The notes: generated by a model not told the origin, from the letters alone. Shown: positions 42,095 through 51,256, counted from the first letter of the stretch. The stretch: DNA of 64,000 nucleotides from Streptomyces sp. NBC_00425 (GCF_036030735.1 NZ_CP107928.1:5332001-5396000), one strand, 5' to 3'. Made by a program: numbers and translations.

Positions 42095-45000
42095 GTGAGC
42101 AAGTTCGTGCGGCCGGCGCCCGAGGGCGCGGATCCGTTCGGCACGGCACGCCTGCGCCGTGGAGTGCTGGACGCCTGGGCCACCAGTCCCGCCCGTTTCC
42201 GGGAGGACGCCAACGCCGAGGAGGATCTCGTCCTCGGCGGGTACCGGGACCGGCTCGTCGTCGAGCTGGCGCAGAACGCCGCCGACGCCGCGGCCCGGGG
42301 CGGGGTGCCGGGGCGGCTGCGTCTCACCCTGCGGGACGGCGTTCTCGTCGCCGCCAACACCGGCGCGGCCCTGGACGCCGCCGGTGTGGAGTCCCTCGCC
42401 ACGCTGCGGGCCTCCGCCAAGCGGGAGGAGCGGCAGTCGGCCGTGGCCGTCGGGCGGTTCGGCGTCGGCTTCGCCGCCGTCCTCGCGGTCACCGACGAGC
42501 CGGCCGTGGTCGGCCGGCACGGTGGTGTCCGCTGGGATCTGGCGGAGGCCCGGTCGCTGGCCTCCGAGACCGCCCGGCACAGTCCGGGCCTCGGTGACGA
42601 GGTGCGGCGGCGCGACGGACACGTGCCCCTGCTGCGGCTGCCCTTCGCGGCCCAGGGCACGGCCCCCGACCCGTACGACACGGCCGTCATCCTCCCGCTG
42701 CGCGACGCTGCGGCGGCCGATCTCGCCGAGCGTCTGCTCACCGCGGTCGACGACGCCCTCCTGCTGGCCCTGCCGGGCCTGGAGGAGGTCGTCGTGGAGA
42801 TCGGGGACGGCGCCGCGCGCACCCTGAGCCGTTCCGCCGACGGGGACCTCACCGTCGTCACCGACACCGAGCGGGGCGTCACCCGGTGGCGGACCGCCGC
42901 CGCGCACGGCCCCCTCGGTCCCGAACTGCTCGCCGACCGTCCGGTGGAGGAGCGGCTGCGTCCTCACTGGTCGGTCACCTGGGCGGTGCCCGTCGACGAC
43001 GAGGGCGCGCCCGTCGCGCCCCGCACCACGCCGGTCGTCCACGCGCCCACTCCCAGCGACGAGCCGCTGGGGCTGCCTGCCCTGCTCATCGCGTCCTTCC
43101 CGCTCGACACCACCCGCCGTCACGCGGCGCCCGGTCCGCTGACCGACCATCTGGTGCGGCGGGCGGCCGAGGCGTACGCCGAACTCCTCGCCGGCTGGCG
43201 GCCGGTGGGGCCGGGGATCATCGACCTGGTGCCCGGTCCGCTGGGCAAGGGGGCGCTGGACGGGGCGTTGCGCCAGGCCGTCCTGGAGCTGCTGCCGCGC
43301 ACCGCGTTCCTGCCGCCGGCCGTCGCGCCCGTGCCGGAGGAGGGCGTGGACGAGGGCGAGGACGCGGTCGGGCTGCCCGAGGCCCTGCGTCCCCGGGACG
43401 CCGAGGTCGTCGAGGGCGCCGGCGCCGACACGGTGCGGGTGCTGGCGGAGGTGCTGCCGACGCTGCTGCCCGCCGGTCTCGAGCGGCGTGTCGAGCTGCG
43501 CACGCTCGGCGTCGCGCGGATCCCGCTCGCGGACGTCGTCGACCGGCTGGCCGGTCTGGACAGGGAGCCGGGCTGGTGGCACCGGCTCTACGACAGCCTG
43601 GCCGGGGTCGACCCGGACCGGCTCACCGGGCTGCCCGTGCCGCTGGCCGGCGGCGCCGTGGAGGCCTTCGGCGGCGGCGGTGGACGACGTACGGCCATCG
43701 GTCCGCGCCAGGTGCTGCTGCCCACCCCGGACTCGGCCGGACTCGACGCGGACGTCCTCGGCCGGCTCGGTCTGAAGGTCGCGCACGAGGACGCCGCGCA
43801 TCCGCTGCTGGAGAAGCTGGGCGCGCTGCCCGCCACTCCGCGGGCCGTCCTGACCACCCCTCAGGTGCGGGCCGCCGTCGCCGCGTCGCTGGACGACGAC
43901 GGCGGCGCCTGGGACGACCAGGGCGCCCCGGACGCGGAGGAGCTCGCCGACGCCGTCCTCGCGCTCGTCCGCGACGCGGGTCTGGAGCCCGGCGACGAGC
44001 CGTGGCTCGGTGCGCTCGCCCTTCCCGACGACGAGGGCGAACTGGTGCCCGCCGGTGAGCTCGTGCTGCCCGGCAGTGCGTTCGCCTCCGTCATCCGGGA
44101 AGACGAAGTCGCCTTCGTCGACGCGGAGTTGGCGGAGAAGTGGGGCGAGCAGCCGCTCGCCGCCTGTGGCGTCCTCGCCGACTTCGCGCTCGTCCGCGCC
44201 ACCGACGTCGTCCTCGACCCGGACGAACTGGAGCCCCGGGACGGGGACTTCGCCGAGCCGGACGACGCGGGGCTGCTGGACGCCGTCGACGTGTGGTGCG
44301 AGGACGTCCTCGACCGTTTCCCCGACAGCCCGGTGCCTCCGGTCGCCACCGAGCTGGTCGCCGTGCGTGATCTCGACCTCGTCGACGAGGACCGCTGGCC
44401 GCAGGCCCTCGCCCTGCTCGCGCAGCCGCCGCTGCGGGACGCCCTGGTGCAGCCGCTGCGCGTCCTGCTGCCCGACGGCACGCATGAGACGGTACGTCCG
44501 TACACGGCCTGGTGGCTGCGCGGGAACCCGGTTCTCGACGGCCGCCGGCCGGCCGGACTCCTGGCCTTCGGCGGCGACCCGCTGCTGCGCGGCCTGTACG
44601 ACGAGGCCGACGCCACGGGCTTCGACGACGAGCAGGTGCTGCGGGCGCTGGGGGTGCGCACCTCGGTGGCCGCCCTCCTCGACGAGCCCGGCGGCGCCGC
44701 CGAGCTCCTGGACCGTCTCTGCGATCCCGACCGTTCCGTCACCTCTGCGCAACTGCACGGTCTGTACGGGGCGTTGGCGGAGCTGGATCCGGAGCAGGTC
44801 ACCCTGCCGGACGAGCTGAGGGCCGTCGTGGACGGCCGGGTCGAGGTGGTGGACGCGGCCGACGCCGTGGTCGTCGACTCACCCGATCTGCTCCCCTTCA
44901 CGGGAGGCGTCCCGCTGCTGCCCGTGCGGCCGTCGCGGGCTGCCGAACTGGCCGAGCTGTTCCAGGTGCGGCGGCTGAGCGAGTCCGTCACGGGCGAGGT

Positions 45001-45283
45001 CGACTCCGAGGGCGTCGAGCACGACGTGCCGGAGCCGGTGCGGGTGCTCCTCGGCCCGCGCACGCCCGCCACCTACGTCGAGCACGAGGAACTGGTCGTC
45101 GACGGCGTCGAGATCGACTGGCGGCTGACGGACGGCGGCGTCCTGCACGCGGCCACCCTGGAGGGCGTCGCCGCCGGACTCGCGTGGGCGGCCGGGCAGT
45201 GGCCGCGCCGGTTCGAGGTCGCGGCCCTGCTGGAGGACCCGACCCGGACTCAGGAACTGGCCCGCGACCGCTGGTTCGACTGA
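42095..45283 (+). CDS. Large GHKL/Hsp90-like (sacsin-type) ATPase protein
   Basis: A 1,062-residue cytosolic protein. The N-terminal GHKL ATPase module is clear: the N-box ELAQNAADAAAR binds Mg-ATP, and VGRFGVGFAAVLAVTDE holds the G2 glycine loop. This kind of domain occurs in Hsp90, sacsin and bacterial DUF3684-type proteins. The remaining ~850 residues are very acidic and Leu/Ala/Asp-rich with no enzyme motif I can name; a WYRLYD-like WWHRLYDSLAG and several ALGVRTSVAALL segments recur. Chaperone or stress role is inferred only from the ATPase. Start GTG 42095 lies ten bases after GGAG; GTG 42089 is also possible. Confidence 0.82.
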   Translation: MSKFVRPAPEGADPFGTARLRRGVLDAWATSPARFREDANAEEDLVLGGYRDRLVVELAQNAADAAARGGVPGRLRLTLRDGVLVAANTGAALDAAGVESLATLRASAKREERQSAVAVGRFGVGFAAVLAVTDEPAVVGRHGGVRWDLAEARSLASETARHSPGLGDEVRRRDGHVPLLRLPFAAQGTAPDPYDTAVILPLRDAAAADLAERLLTAVDDALLLALPGLEEVVVEIGDGAARTLSRSADGDLTVVTDTERGVTRWRTAAAHGPLGPELLADRPVEERLRPHWSVTWAVPVDDEGAPVAPRTTPVVHAPTPSDEPLGLPALLIASFPLDTTRRHAAPGPLTDHLVRRAAEAYAELLAGWRPVGPGIIDLVPGPLGKGALDGALRQAVLELLPRTAFLPPAVAPVPEEGVDEGEDAVGLPEALRPRDAEVVEGAGADTVRVLAEVLPTLLPAGLERRVELRTLGVARIPLADVVDRLAGLDREPGWWHRLYDSLAGVDPDRLTGLPVPLAGGAVEAFGGGGGRRTAIGPRQVLLPTPDSAGLDADVLGRLGLKVAHEDAAHPLLEKLGALPATPRAVLTTPQVRAAVAASLDDDGGAWDDQGAPDAEELADAVLALVRDAGLEPGDEPWLGALALPDDEGELVPAGELVLPGSAFASVIREDEVAFVDAELAEKWGEQPLAACGVLADFALVRATDVVLDPDELEPRDGDFAEPDDAGLLDAVDVWCEDVLDRFPDSPVPPVATELVAVRDLDLVDEDRWPQALALLAQPPLRDALVQPLRVLLPDGTHETVRPYTAWWLRGNPVLDGRRPAGLLAFGGDPLLRGLYDEADATGFDDEQVLRALGVRTSVAALLDEPGGAAELLDRLCDPDRSVTSAQLHGLYGALAELDPEQVTLPDELRAVVDGRVEVVDAADAVVVDSPDLLPFTGGVPLLPVRPSRAAELAELFQVRRLSESVTGEVDSEGVEHDVPEPVRVLLGPRTPATYVEHEELVVDGVEIDWRLTDGGVLHAATLEGVAAGLAWAAGQWPRRFEVAALLEDPTRTQELARDRWFD

Positions 45284-45304
45284 CGCCCGCACGGACACGA
45301 CGAC

Positions 45305-45337
45305 GAGCGCCCTCGCGGAACGTCTGCGGGGGCGCTC
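45305..45337 (+). terminator. Terminator after the GHKL-ATPase gene
   Basis: GAGCGCCCTCGC / GCGGGGGCGCTC, 12 bp with one G-T pair and a nine-base loop; ACATTTTCTCC follows. Begins 22 bases after the stop. Confidence 0.85.
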
Positions 45338-45433
45338 ACATTTTCTCCGTGATTTCCCCATCGAACGTGCAACCGTCGGACTGGGGTACGAGTCTTCTCG
45401 AGGGAGTGATGTTTCTCAACTGGGGGAAAACAC

Positions 45434-46201
45434 ATGCGCATCCGTGCCACCGCGGCGGTCTCCTTCGGCGCTCTGGCCCTCGCCGGCCTGGCCGTTCCCG
45501 CCGCGCAGGCGGCGCCGGGCGACGGCGGACTCGGCGATGTCAGGATCACGAAGGTCGTCGTCGACGGCGACAACAAGGTGCCCGTCTCCACCAACGCGGC
45601 GAAGACCATCTCCATCAGCGTGACCGCGACGGACGACTCCGGCATCAAGGGCGCCGAGCACTTCTCGCTCAAGGGCCCCGACTACGGCTTCGAGATGACC
45701 GGCACGCCGACCTGCAAGAAGGTCAACGCCACGACCTCCACGTGCACCGCCTCGGTGAAGGTCGACCCGCGGACCGACTACCTCAGCAACAAGAACGCCG
45801 GCACCTGGTACGTCGACGCGTGGATCGACGCCAACGACGGTGACTTCGTGTGGAAGGAGAAGGCCGGTCACTTCTACTTCCAGCGCCTCACCAAGCTCAC
45901 CGTCAACGCGACGCCGGAGCCGGTGAAGAAGGGCAGGACGCTCACCGTGACCGGTTCCCTGACGCGCGCCGACTGGGAGACGCTCAAGTTCGGCGGCTAC
46001 GGCGCCCAGCCGGTACAGCTGCAGTACAAGAAGAAGGGCTCCACCAAGTGGAGCACCGTGAAGACCGTCAGGACGAGCTCCACCGGCGGCCTGAAGGCCA
46101 CCGTCAAGGCGACGGCGGACGGCTCCTACCGCTACACCTACGCGGGCAACTCGGTCACCGCGGCGGTCACGACCGCCGGTGACTTCGTCGACGTCAAGTG
46201 A
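45434..46201 (+). CDS. Secreted two-module protein, paralogue 1 of 3 (DUF5707-like)
   Basis: A 255-residue secreted protein. The signal peptide MRIRATAAVSFGALALAGLA ends with VPAAQAA. The N-terminal module (about 30-150) has beta strands and two Cys (TPTCKKVNATTSTCTASVKV), suggesting one disulfide. The C-terminal module (about 155-255) starts LTVNATPEPVKKGRTLTVTG and ends GDFVDVK; it is shared with the next two genes. It lacks catalytic motifs and looks like an Ig-like sandwich. I recall similar Streptomyces proteins annotated as DUF5707 or calcium-binding. Start ATG with GGGG upstream. Confidence 0.8.
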   Translation: MRIRATAAVSFGALALAGLAVPAAQAAPGDGGLGDVRITKVVVDGDNKVPVSTNAAKTISISVTATDDSGIKGAEHFSLKGPDYGFEMTGTPTCKKVNATTSTCTASVKVDPRTDYLSNKNAGTWYVDAWIDANDGDFVWKEKAGHFYFQRLTKLTVNATPEPVKKGRTLTVTGSLTRADWETLKFGGYGAQPVQLQYKKKGSTKWSTVKTVRTSSTGGLKATVKATADGSYRYTYAGNSVTAAVTTAGDFVDVK

Positions 46202-46364
46202 GCACGACCGCCGGCCGCGACGGCACACACCGCGACGTCCGGCGGCCGTACAACCATTCCCCGGCTTCAGACATCTGACCAGGCGAGCCGAGCAGGCTCG
46301 CCGAACCATTCGGGCTCACCGGAGGCATCCGTCCGCAGAGCCCCTTGATCCCCTTGGGACATAC

Positions 46365-47288
46365 ATGCGCATACGCGCCACCGTGGTCGCCGTCACCGGC
46401 GCCGTGGCCCTCTCCGCCTTCGTCGTGCCGGCCGCACAGGCCGTCGGCAGCGACGCGCACCACCGCCTCGACACCCTGGAGGCGCTGCACGCCGCCGCCT
46501 CCGGCCGGAGCACCTTCACCGGTGCGACCGGCGGCACGGGCACCCCGTACGCCCTGGACGCCAGGTTCACCGGCGTCAGCGTCAACAACGGCAAGCCGAT
46601 CGTGGCGGGAACGTCCGGCAAGGTCCGCGTCCCCGTCAAGTTCAAGGTGACGCACGGCGCGGGCGTCGACGTCACCGCGGGCGACACCGAGCTCGACGTG
46701 ATCCTCTACCGCGGCTCGTACAGCAACCCGGCCAACCTCCTCCTCGGTGACTACTACCCGAGCTGCTCCAACACCTCGGCCACGGTCGCCACCTGCACGG
46801 GCACGATCGACATCCTCCCGGGCGAGGAGCTGGAGAACGCCGACGCCACCGGCTGGAAGGCGGCCGGCTACATCGTCGACTGGAACGACGTCGACCCCTT
46901 CGCGGACGACATCGACTTCAGCAAGGTCGGCTTCATCGAGAGCTCGGCGCTGACCACGGCCAAGCTCCAGCGCCTCTCCAAGCTGACCGTCAACGCCGCG
47001 CCGGAGCCGGTGAAGAAGGGCAAGACCCTCACCGTCACCGGCAAGCTGTCCCGCGCCAACTGGGACAACGGCTCTTACGCGGGCTACTCGACCCAGCCCG
47101 TGAAGCTGCAGTTCCGCAAGAAGAACAGCAGCACCTACACCACCGTGAAGACCATCAAGAGCAGCACCACCGGCAGCCTGAAGACCACGGTCAAGGCGTC
47201 CGTGGACGGCTACTACCGCTACGTCTTCGCGGGCACCTCGACGACCCCGGCGGCCACCGCCGCGGGTGACTTCGTCGACGTGAAGTGA
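46365..47288 (+). CDS. Secreted two-module protein, paralogue 2 of 3 (DUF5707-like)
   Basis: A 307-residue secreted protein. Signal peptide MRIRATVVAVTGAVALSAFV ends VPAAQA. Its N-terminal module is longer than in paralogue 1 and differs strongly, with a ~40-residue Ala/His-rich insertion (DAHHRLDTLEALHAAASGRS); the paired Cys are in YPSCSNTSATVATCTG. The C-terminal ~95 residues (LTVNAAPEPVKKGKTLTVTG to GDFVDVK) are very close to paralogue 3. No strong ribosome-binding site is visible before ATG 46365. A weak hairpin lies in the 163-bp gap before it, and a strong terminator follows. Confidence 0.8.
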   Translation: MRIRATVVAVTGAVALSAFVVPAAQAVGSDAHHRLDTLEALHAAASGRSTFTGATGGTGTPYALDARFTGVSVNNGKPIVAGTSGKVRVPVKFKVTHGAGVDVTAGDTELDVILYRGSYSNPANLLLGDYYPSCSNTSATVATCTGTIDILPGEELENADATGWKAAGYIVDWNDVDPFADDIDFSKVGFIESSALTTAKLQRLSKLTVNAAPEPVKKGKTLTVTGKLSRANWDNGSYAGYSTQPVKLQFRKKNSSTYTTVKTIKSSTTGSLKTTVKASVDGYYRYVFAGTSTTPAATAAGDFVDVK

Positions 47289-47303
47289 CACCGGGCGTGT
47301 GAC

Positions 47304-47337
47304 GGCGGCCGGTCCCGGACCTCCGGGGCCGGCCGCC
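47304..47337 (+). terminator. Terminator after paralogue 2
   Basis: A 15-bp stem GGCGGCCGGTCCCGG / CCGGGGCCGGCCGCC with one G-T pair and the loop ACCT, 15 bases after the stop. Paralogue 3 must therefore have its own promoter. Confidence 0.82.
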
Positions 47338-47407
47338 CTCCGCGCTCCCGTCCCTCACGCTCCCGCTTCACCTTCACACAGCTCACTCCGCCATCTGGAG
47401 AACACCC

Positions 47408-48211
47408 ATGCGCGTACGCGCCCTCGTGGTCGCCGCCTCCGGCGCCCTCGCCCTGTCCGCCCTCGCCGTCCCGGCCGCGCAGGCCGCTCCGGCCGGCCCC
47501 GCCGTCACCTTCTCCCAGGTGAAGGTCAACGGCGGCAAGACCATCGTCGTCGGCCCGACCACGAAGGTCACGGTCGCGGCCAGCTACACCGTCACCAAGC
47601 CGGCCGGTCTGAACGCGAACTCCTTCGTCACCTTCCCGGTCCTCTACCGGGGCGGCACGCTCACCATCGACACCCCTGACAAGGACGTCTGGGGCGGAGA
47701 CGAGCCCGGCACCTGCACGGCGTCCTCCGCGACCGTCCTGAAGTGCACCGCCAAGATCCAGTTCCGTCCGCTGGGGAACACCGACTTCGGCGACCTGAAC
47801 AACACCCTCGCGGGCGCGTGGAAGCTCGGCGCCGCCGCCGTCAACGACAGCGGCCTCACCACCGGCAGCAACCTCGGCAGCGCGAAGCTGCAGCGCGCGG
47901 CCACCCTCACCACCGACGCCGCGCCGGAGCCGGTGAAGAAGGGCAAGACCCTCACCGTCACCGGCAAGCTGGCCCGCGCGAACTGGGACACCGGCAAGTG
48001 GGCCGGCTACTCCGCCCAGGCCGTGAAGCTGCAGTTCCGCAAGAAGGGCAGCAGCACCTACACCACGCTGAAGACCGTCAAGACGAGCTCCACCGGCACC
48101 CTCAAGACCACGGTCAAGGCGTCCGCGGACGGCTACTACCGCTACGTCTTCGCGGGCACCACGACGACCCCGGCGGTCGCCGCCGCGGGCGACTTCGTCG
48201 ACGTGAAGTGA
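47408..48211 (+). CDS. Secreted two-module protein, paralogue 3 of 3 (DUF5707-like)
   Basis: A 267-residue secreted protein. Signal peptide MRVRALVVAASGALALSALA ends VPAAQAAPAG. The N-terminal module shares only the general layout with its neighbours (FSQVKVNGGKTIVVGPTTKV, Cys pair in PGTCTASSATVLKCTAK). The C-terminal module (APEPVKKGKTLTVTGKLARA to GDFVDVK) is nearly the same as in paralogue 2, with KLQFRKKGSSTYTTLKTVKT. TGGAG lies eight bases before ATG 47408. All three genes end with the same residues, so recent duplication of the 3' half or gene conversion is likely. Confidence 0.82.
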   Translation: MRVRALVVAASGALALSALAVPAAQAAPAGPAVTFSQVKVNGGKTIVVGPTTKVTVAASYTVTKPAGLNANSFVTFPVLYRGGTLTIDTPDKDVWGGDEPGTCTASSATVLKCTAKIQFRPLGNTDFGDLNNTLAGAWKLGAAAVNDSGLTTGSNLGSAKLQRAATLTTDAAPEPVKKGKTLTVTGKLARANWDTGKWAGYSAQAVKLQFRKKGSSTYTTLKTVKTSSTGTLKTTVKASADGYYRYVFAGTTTTPAVAAAGDFVDVK

Positions 48212-48264
48212 CCCCACGCACGTGAGGTGACCCCACGCATGTGAGGTGAGACCCCACGCACGTG
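48208..48264 (+). repeat. 19-bp tandem repeat, three copies, starting in the paralogue 3 stop codon
   Basis: GTGACCCCACGCACGTGAG, then GTGACCCCACGCATGTGAG, then a copy with two extra bases. The first copy contains the stop TGA of paralogue 3. Confidence 0.85.
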
Positions 48265-48266
48265 AC

Positions 48267-48302
48267 GAACGGCCGGACCGGGCACGCCAGGTCCGGCCGT
48301 TC
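48267..48302. terminator. Bidirectional terminator between paralogue 3 and the P-type ATPase gene
   Basis: Perfect 13-bp stem GAACGGCCGGACC / GGTCCGGCCGTTC with a ten-base loop, in the gap between convergent genes. Confidence 0.85.
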
Positions 48303-48305
48303 GCG

Positions 48306-50672
48306 TCATGCGGCAGTTCTGCGGTCCACCCGGCGCCAGCACACCTCGAGGGCCGCCGACGCCACCGCCGCCACACCCACCGCCGTCCACGGCATGGTCG
48401 GTCCGACCAGCTTCAGCGCGAAGAAGTCCTGCAGCCAGGGGACGATCAGCACGAGCAGGAACGCCGCGCCCATCGAGGCCACCAGCAGCACCCGCCACCA
48501 GGTGTACGGCCGGGCGATGATCGCCAGCACCCACATCGAGACCAGGAACAGGGTGAGGGTCGCCGCGCTCGTCTCCGCCTCCAGGGAGCCCGCGCCCGTG
48601 TAGTGGTGACGGGCGATCAGGTACGTGACGAAGGTGGCCGCCCCGGCGATCACACCGCCCGGGACCGAGTACCGCATCACCCGCCGGACGAAGTGCGGGC
48701 GGGCCCGCTCGCGGTTGGGGGCGAGCGCGAGGAAGAAGGCCGGAATGCCGATGGTGAGGGTGGACAACAGGGTCAGGTGCCGTGGCAGGAACGGGTACTC
48801 GACCTGCCAGCACACCACCAGCAGCGCCAGCAGCACCGAGTAGACCGTCTTCACCAGGAACAGCGTGGCCACCCGGGTGATGTTGCCGATGACCCGGCGG
48901 CCCTCCGCCACCACCGACGGCAGGGTCGCGAAGCTGTTGTCCAGCAGCACGATCTGCGCGACCGCGCGGGTGGCCTCGGAGCCCGACCCCATCGCCACGC
49001 CGATGTCCGCGTCCTTCAGCGCGAGGACGTCGTTGACGCCGTCCCCGGTCATCGCGACGGTGTGCCCGCGGGACTGCAGCGCGCCGACCATGTCCCGCTT
49101 CTGCTGCGGGGTGACCCGGCCGAACACCGTGCCCTCCTCCAGGGCCCGCGCCATGCCGGGCGGATCGGACGGCAGCCGCCGGGCGTCCACCGTGGCGCCG
49201 TCCAGCCCGAGCTTCGCCGCCACCGCCCCCACCGACACCGCGTTGTCACCGGAGACGACCTTGGCGCGGACGTCCTGCTCGGCGAAGTAACGCAGTGTGT
49301 CGGCGGCGTCCGGCCGCAGCCGCTGTTCGAGCACCACCAGGGCGGCGGCCCGGGCCCCGCGTGCGGGCTCGGGATCGTCGAGGTCGCGGGCGGCACGGGC
49401 CAGCAGCAGCACGCGCAGCCCCTGCTCGTTCAGCCGCTCGGTCTCGGCGAGGGCCGGGTCGCTGTCGGCCAGCAGCACGTCGGGCGCACCCAGCAGCCAG
49501 GTGCTGCTCTCCCCGTCGCCCTCGTTGAAGCTGGCGCCGCTGTACTTGCGTGCGGAGGAAAAGGGCAGGGACTCGGTGCAGCGCCACTCCTCGGCGTCCG
49601 GGTAGGCGTCGATGATCGCCTTCAGAGAGGCGTTGGGCCGCGGGTCGGACTCCCCGAGGGCCCCGAGGGCCCGCCGTAGGTACGCCTCGTCACCGCCGTC
49701 GAGGGTGCGCAGTTCGGTGACGTCCATGCCGCCCTCGGTGAGGGTGCCGGTCTTGTCCAGGCAGACGGTGTCGACGCGGGCGAGGCCCTCGATGGCGGGG
49801 AGCTCCTGCACCAGGCACTGTTTGCGGCCGAGCCGGATGACGCCGATCGCGAAGGCGACCGAGGTGAGCAGCACGAGGCCTTCCGGGACCATCGGGACGA
49901 TGCCGCCGACGGTACGGGCGACGGACTCCTTGAGGTCGTGGTTCTTGACGACCAGCTGGGTGACGACCAGGCCGATCGCGGCCGGCACCATCATCCACGT
50001 CACGTACTTGAGGATCGTGGAGATGCCGGTGCGCAGTTCGGAGTGGACGAGCGTGAAGCGGGACGCCTCCTCGGCGAGCTGGGCGGCGTAGGCCTCCCGG
50101 CCGACCTTGGTGGCCCGGAAGGCGCCGACGCCGGCCACCACGAAGCTGCCCGACATCACCGCGTCGCCGGGCCGCTTGACGACGGGGTCGGCCTCGCCGG
50201 TGAGCAGCGACTCGTCGATCTCCAGGCCGTCCGCCTCGACGCACACCCCGTCCACGGCCGCCTTGTCGCCGGGGCCGATCTCGATGACGTCGTCCAGGAC
50301 GAGGCCGGAGGTGGAGACCTCGACGGCCGTGCCGCCACGGCGGACGGTGGGACGCGCCTCGCCGACGACGGCGAGCGAGTCCAGGGTCTGCTTGGCCCGC
50401 CACTCCTGGATGATGCCGATGCCGGTGTTGGCGAGGATCACGAACCCGAACAGGCCGTCCTGGATGGGCGCGACGGCGAGCATGACCAGCCACAGGACGC
50501 CGATGATCGCGTTGAACCGGGTGAAGACGTTCGCCCGGACGATCTCGCCGGCGGAGCGGCTGCTGCGGACCGGCACGTCGTTGACCTGACCGCGGGCGAC
50601 GCGGTCCGCGACCTCCGCTGCGGTCAGGCCGGTAGCCGTCGGCGCTGAGGCGGGGGCGTCGGTGTGGGCCAT
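48306..50672 (-). CDS. Cation-translocating P-type ATPase (CtpE-like)
   Basis: A 788-residue P-type ATPase. The actuator loop has LLTGEADPV, the phosphorylated aspartate is in VCLDKTGTLTEGGMDV, and the hinge is MTGDGVNDVLALKDADIGVAMGSGSEATR read in two parts. Membrane helix 4 carries VPMVPEGLVLLTSVAFAIGV, which with IRLGRKQCLVQELPAIEGL closely resembles mycobacterial CtpE. CtpE is linked to calcium uptake in mycobacteria; the ion here is not proven. No heavy-metal CPx motif or N-terminal metal domain. It converges with the secreted-protein cluster. Confidence 0.88.
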   Translation of the reverse strand: MAHTDAPASAPTATGLTAAEVADRVARGQVNDVPVRSSRSAGEIVRANVFTRFNAIIGVLWLVMLAVAPIQDGLFGFVILANTGIGIIQEWRAKQTLDSLAVVGEARPTVRRGGTAVEVSTSGLVLDDVIEIGPGDKAAVDGVCVEADGLEIDESLLTGEADPVVKRPGDAVMSGSFVVAGVGAFRATKVGREAYAAQLAEEASRFTLVHSELRTGISTILKYVTWMMVPAAIGLVVTQLVVKNHDLKESVARTVGGIVPMVPEGLVLLTSVAFAIGVIRLGRKQCLVQELPAIEGLARVDTVCLDKTGTLTEGGMDVTELRTLDGGDEAYLRRALGALGESDPRPNASLKAIIDAYPDAEEWRCTESLPFSSARKYSGASFNEGDGESSTWLLGAPDVLLADSDPALAETERLNEQGLRVLLLARAARDLDDPEPARGARAAALVVLEQRLRPDAADTLRYFAEQDVRAKVVSGDNAVSVGAVAAKLGLDGATVDARRLPSDPPGMARALEEGTVFGRVTPQQKRDMVGALQSRGHTVAMTGDGVNDVLALKDADIGVAMGSGSEATRAVAQIVLLDNSFATLPSVVAEGRRVIGNITRVATLFLVKTVYSVLLALLVVCWQVEYPFLPRHLTLLSTLTIGIPAFFLALAPNRERARPHFVRRVMRYSVPGGVIAGAATFVTYLIARHHYTGAGSLEAETSAATLTLFLVSMWVLAIIARPYTWWRVLLVASMGAAFLLVLIVPWLQDFFALKLVGPTMPWTAVGVAAVASAALEVCWRRVDRRTAA

Positions 50673-50866
50673 GGAACCGACGGTACGTGCGGATTTGGGG
50701 GTTCACCCCCCGAGGACGCCGAAGATCCGACCTGGGGAGGACAGGAGTAGTGCCGTGGTTGCAGTGCCCACCCCGAGGCGTCCCCGACGGCGTCCCCGAC
50801 CGGAGGGTGAGCCGCCCCGGGCTGAAGTGCGAGCCGCGGGCCGAGGTTTCGCGCGCCCCCCCGGCG

Positions 50867-51139
50867 TCACACGGCGGAGGCGTCCGCCTGTTTCGTCGCC
50901 GCGGCCCGCTTGATCGCCGCGTCCCGCCTGCGGACGTACCAGATGCCGATGAGCCCCAGGCCGGCGCCGGCCAGGCAGGTCCACACCCACCACAGGCGGT
51001 CGTGGTCCTCGAACCAGCCGTAGAAGGGGAGCTGGACGAGGAAGAGGACGAACCAGAGGATCGTGCCGCCGGTGATGGTGGCGACCACGGGGCCCTCCAG
51101 GGGCTCCGGCGCCTCGTGCTTGGGGGTCCACTTCGCCAT
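50867..51139 (-). CDS. DUF2530 family membrane protein
   Basis: A 90-residue protein with two membrane helices: TITGGTILWFVLFLVQLPFY and LWWVWTCLAGAGLGLIGIWY. The start MAKWTPKHEAPEPLEGP and the basic C-terminal VRRRDAAIKRAAA match the actinobacterial DUF2530 family. Function unknown; it regularly lies next to the purine permease gene in Streptomyces as I recall. It diverges from that gene here. Confidence 0.85.
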   Translation of the reverse strand: MAKWTPKHEAPEPLEGPVVATITGGTILWFVLFLVQLPFYGWFEDHDRLWWVWTCLAGAGLGLIGIWYVRRRDAAIKRAAATKQADASAV

Positions 51140-51256
51140 GGGGACAGCTTACGAGGCCATCACATCTACGCGCGGAGATGGCCGACCCGGACCTCATATG
51201 TTCATACTGAAACCGTTTACCCCTGACCACTTCTCTTCGTAGGAAACACCGAAACG

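Noticed and set aside
46208..46245. Hairpin CCGCCGG / CCGGCGG after secreted paralogue 1
   Set aside because: The stem is short and interrupted, much weaker than the other terminators here, so it is not listed as a feature.
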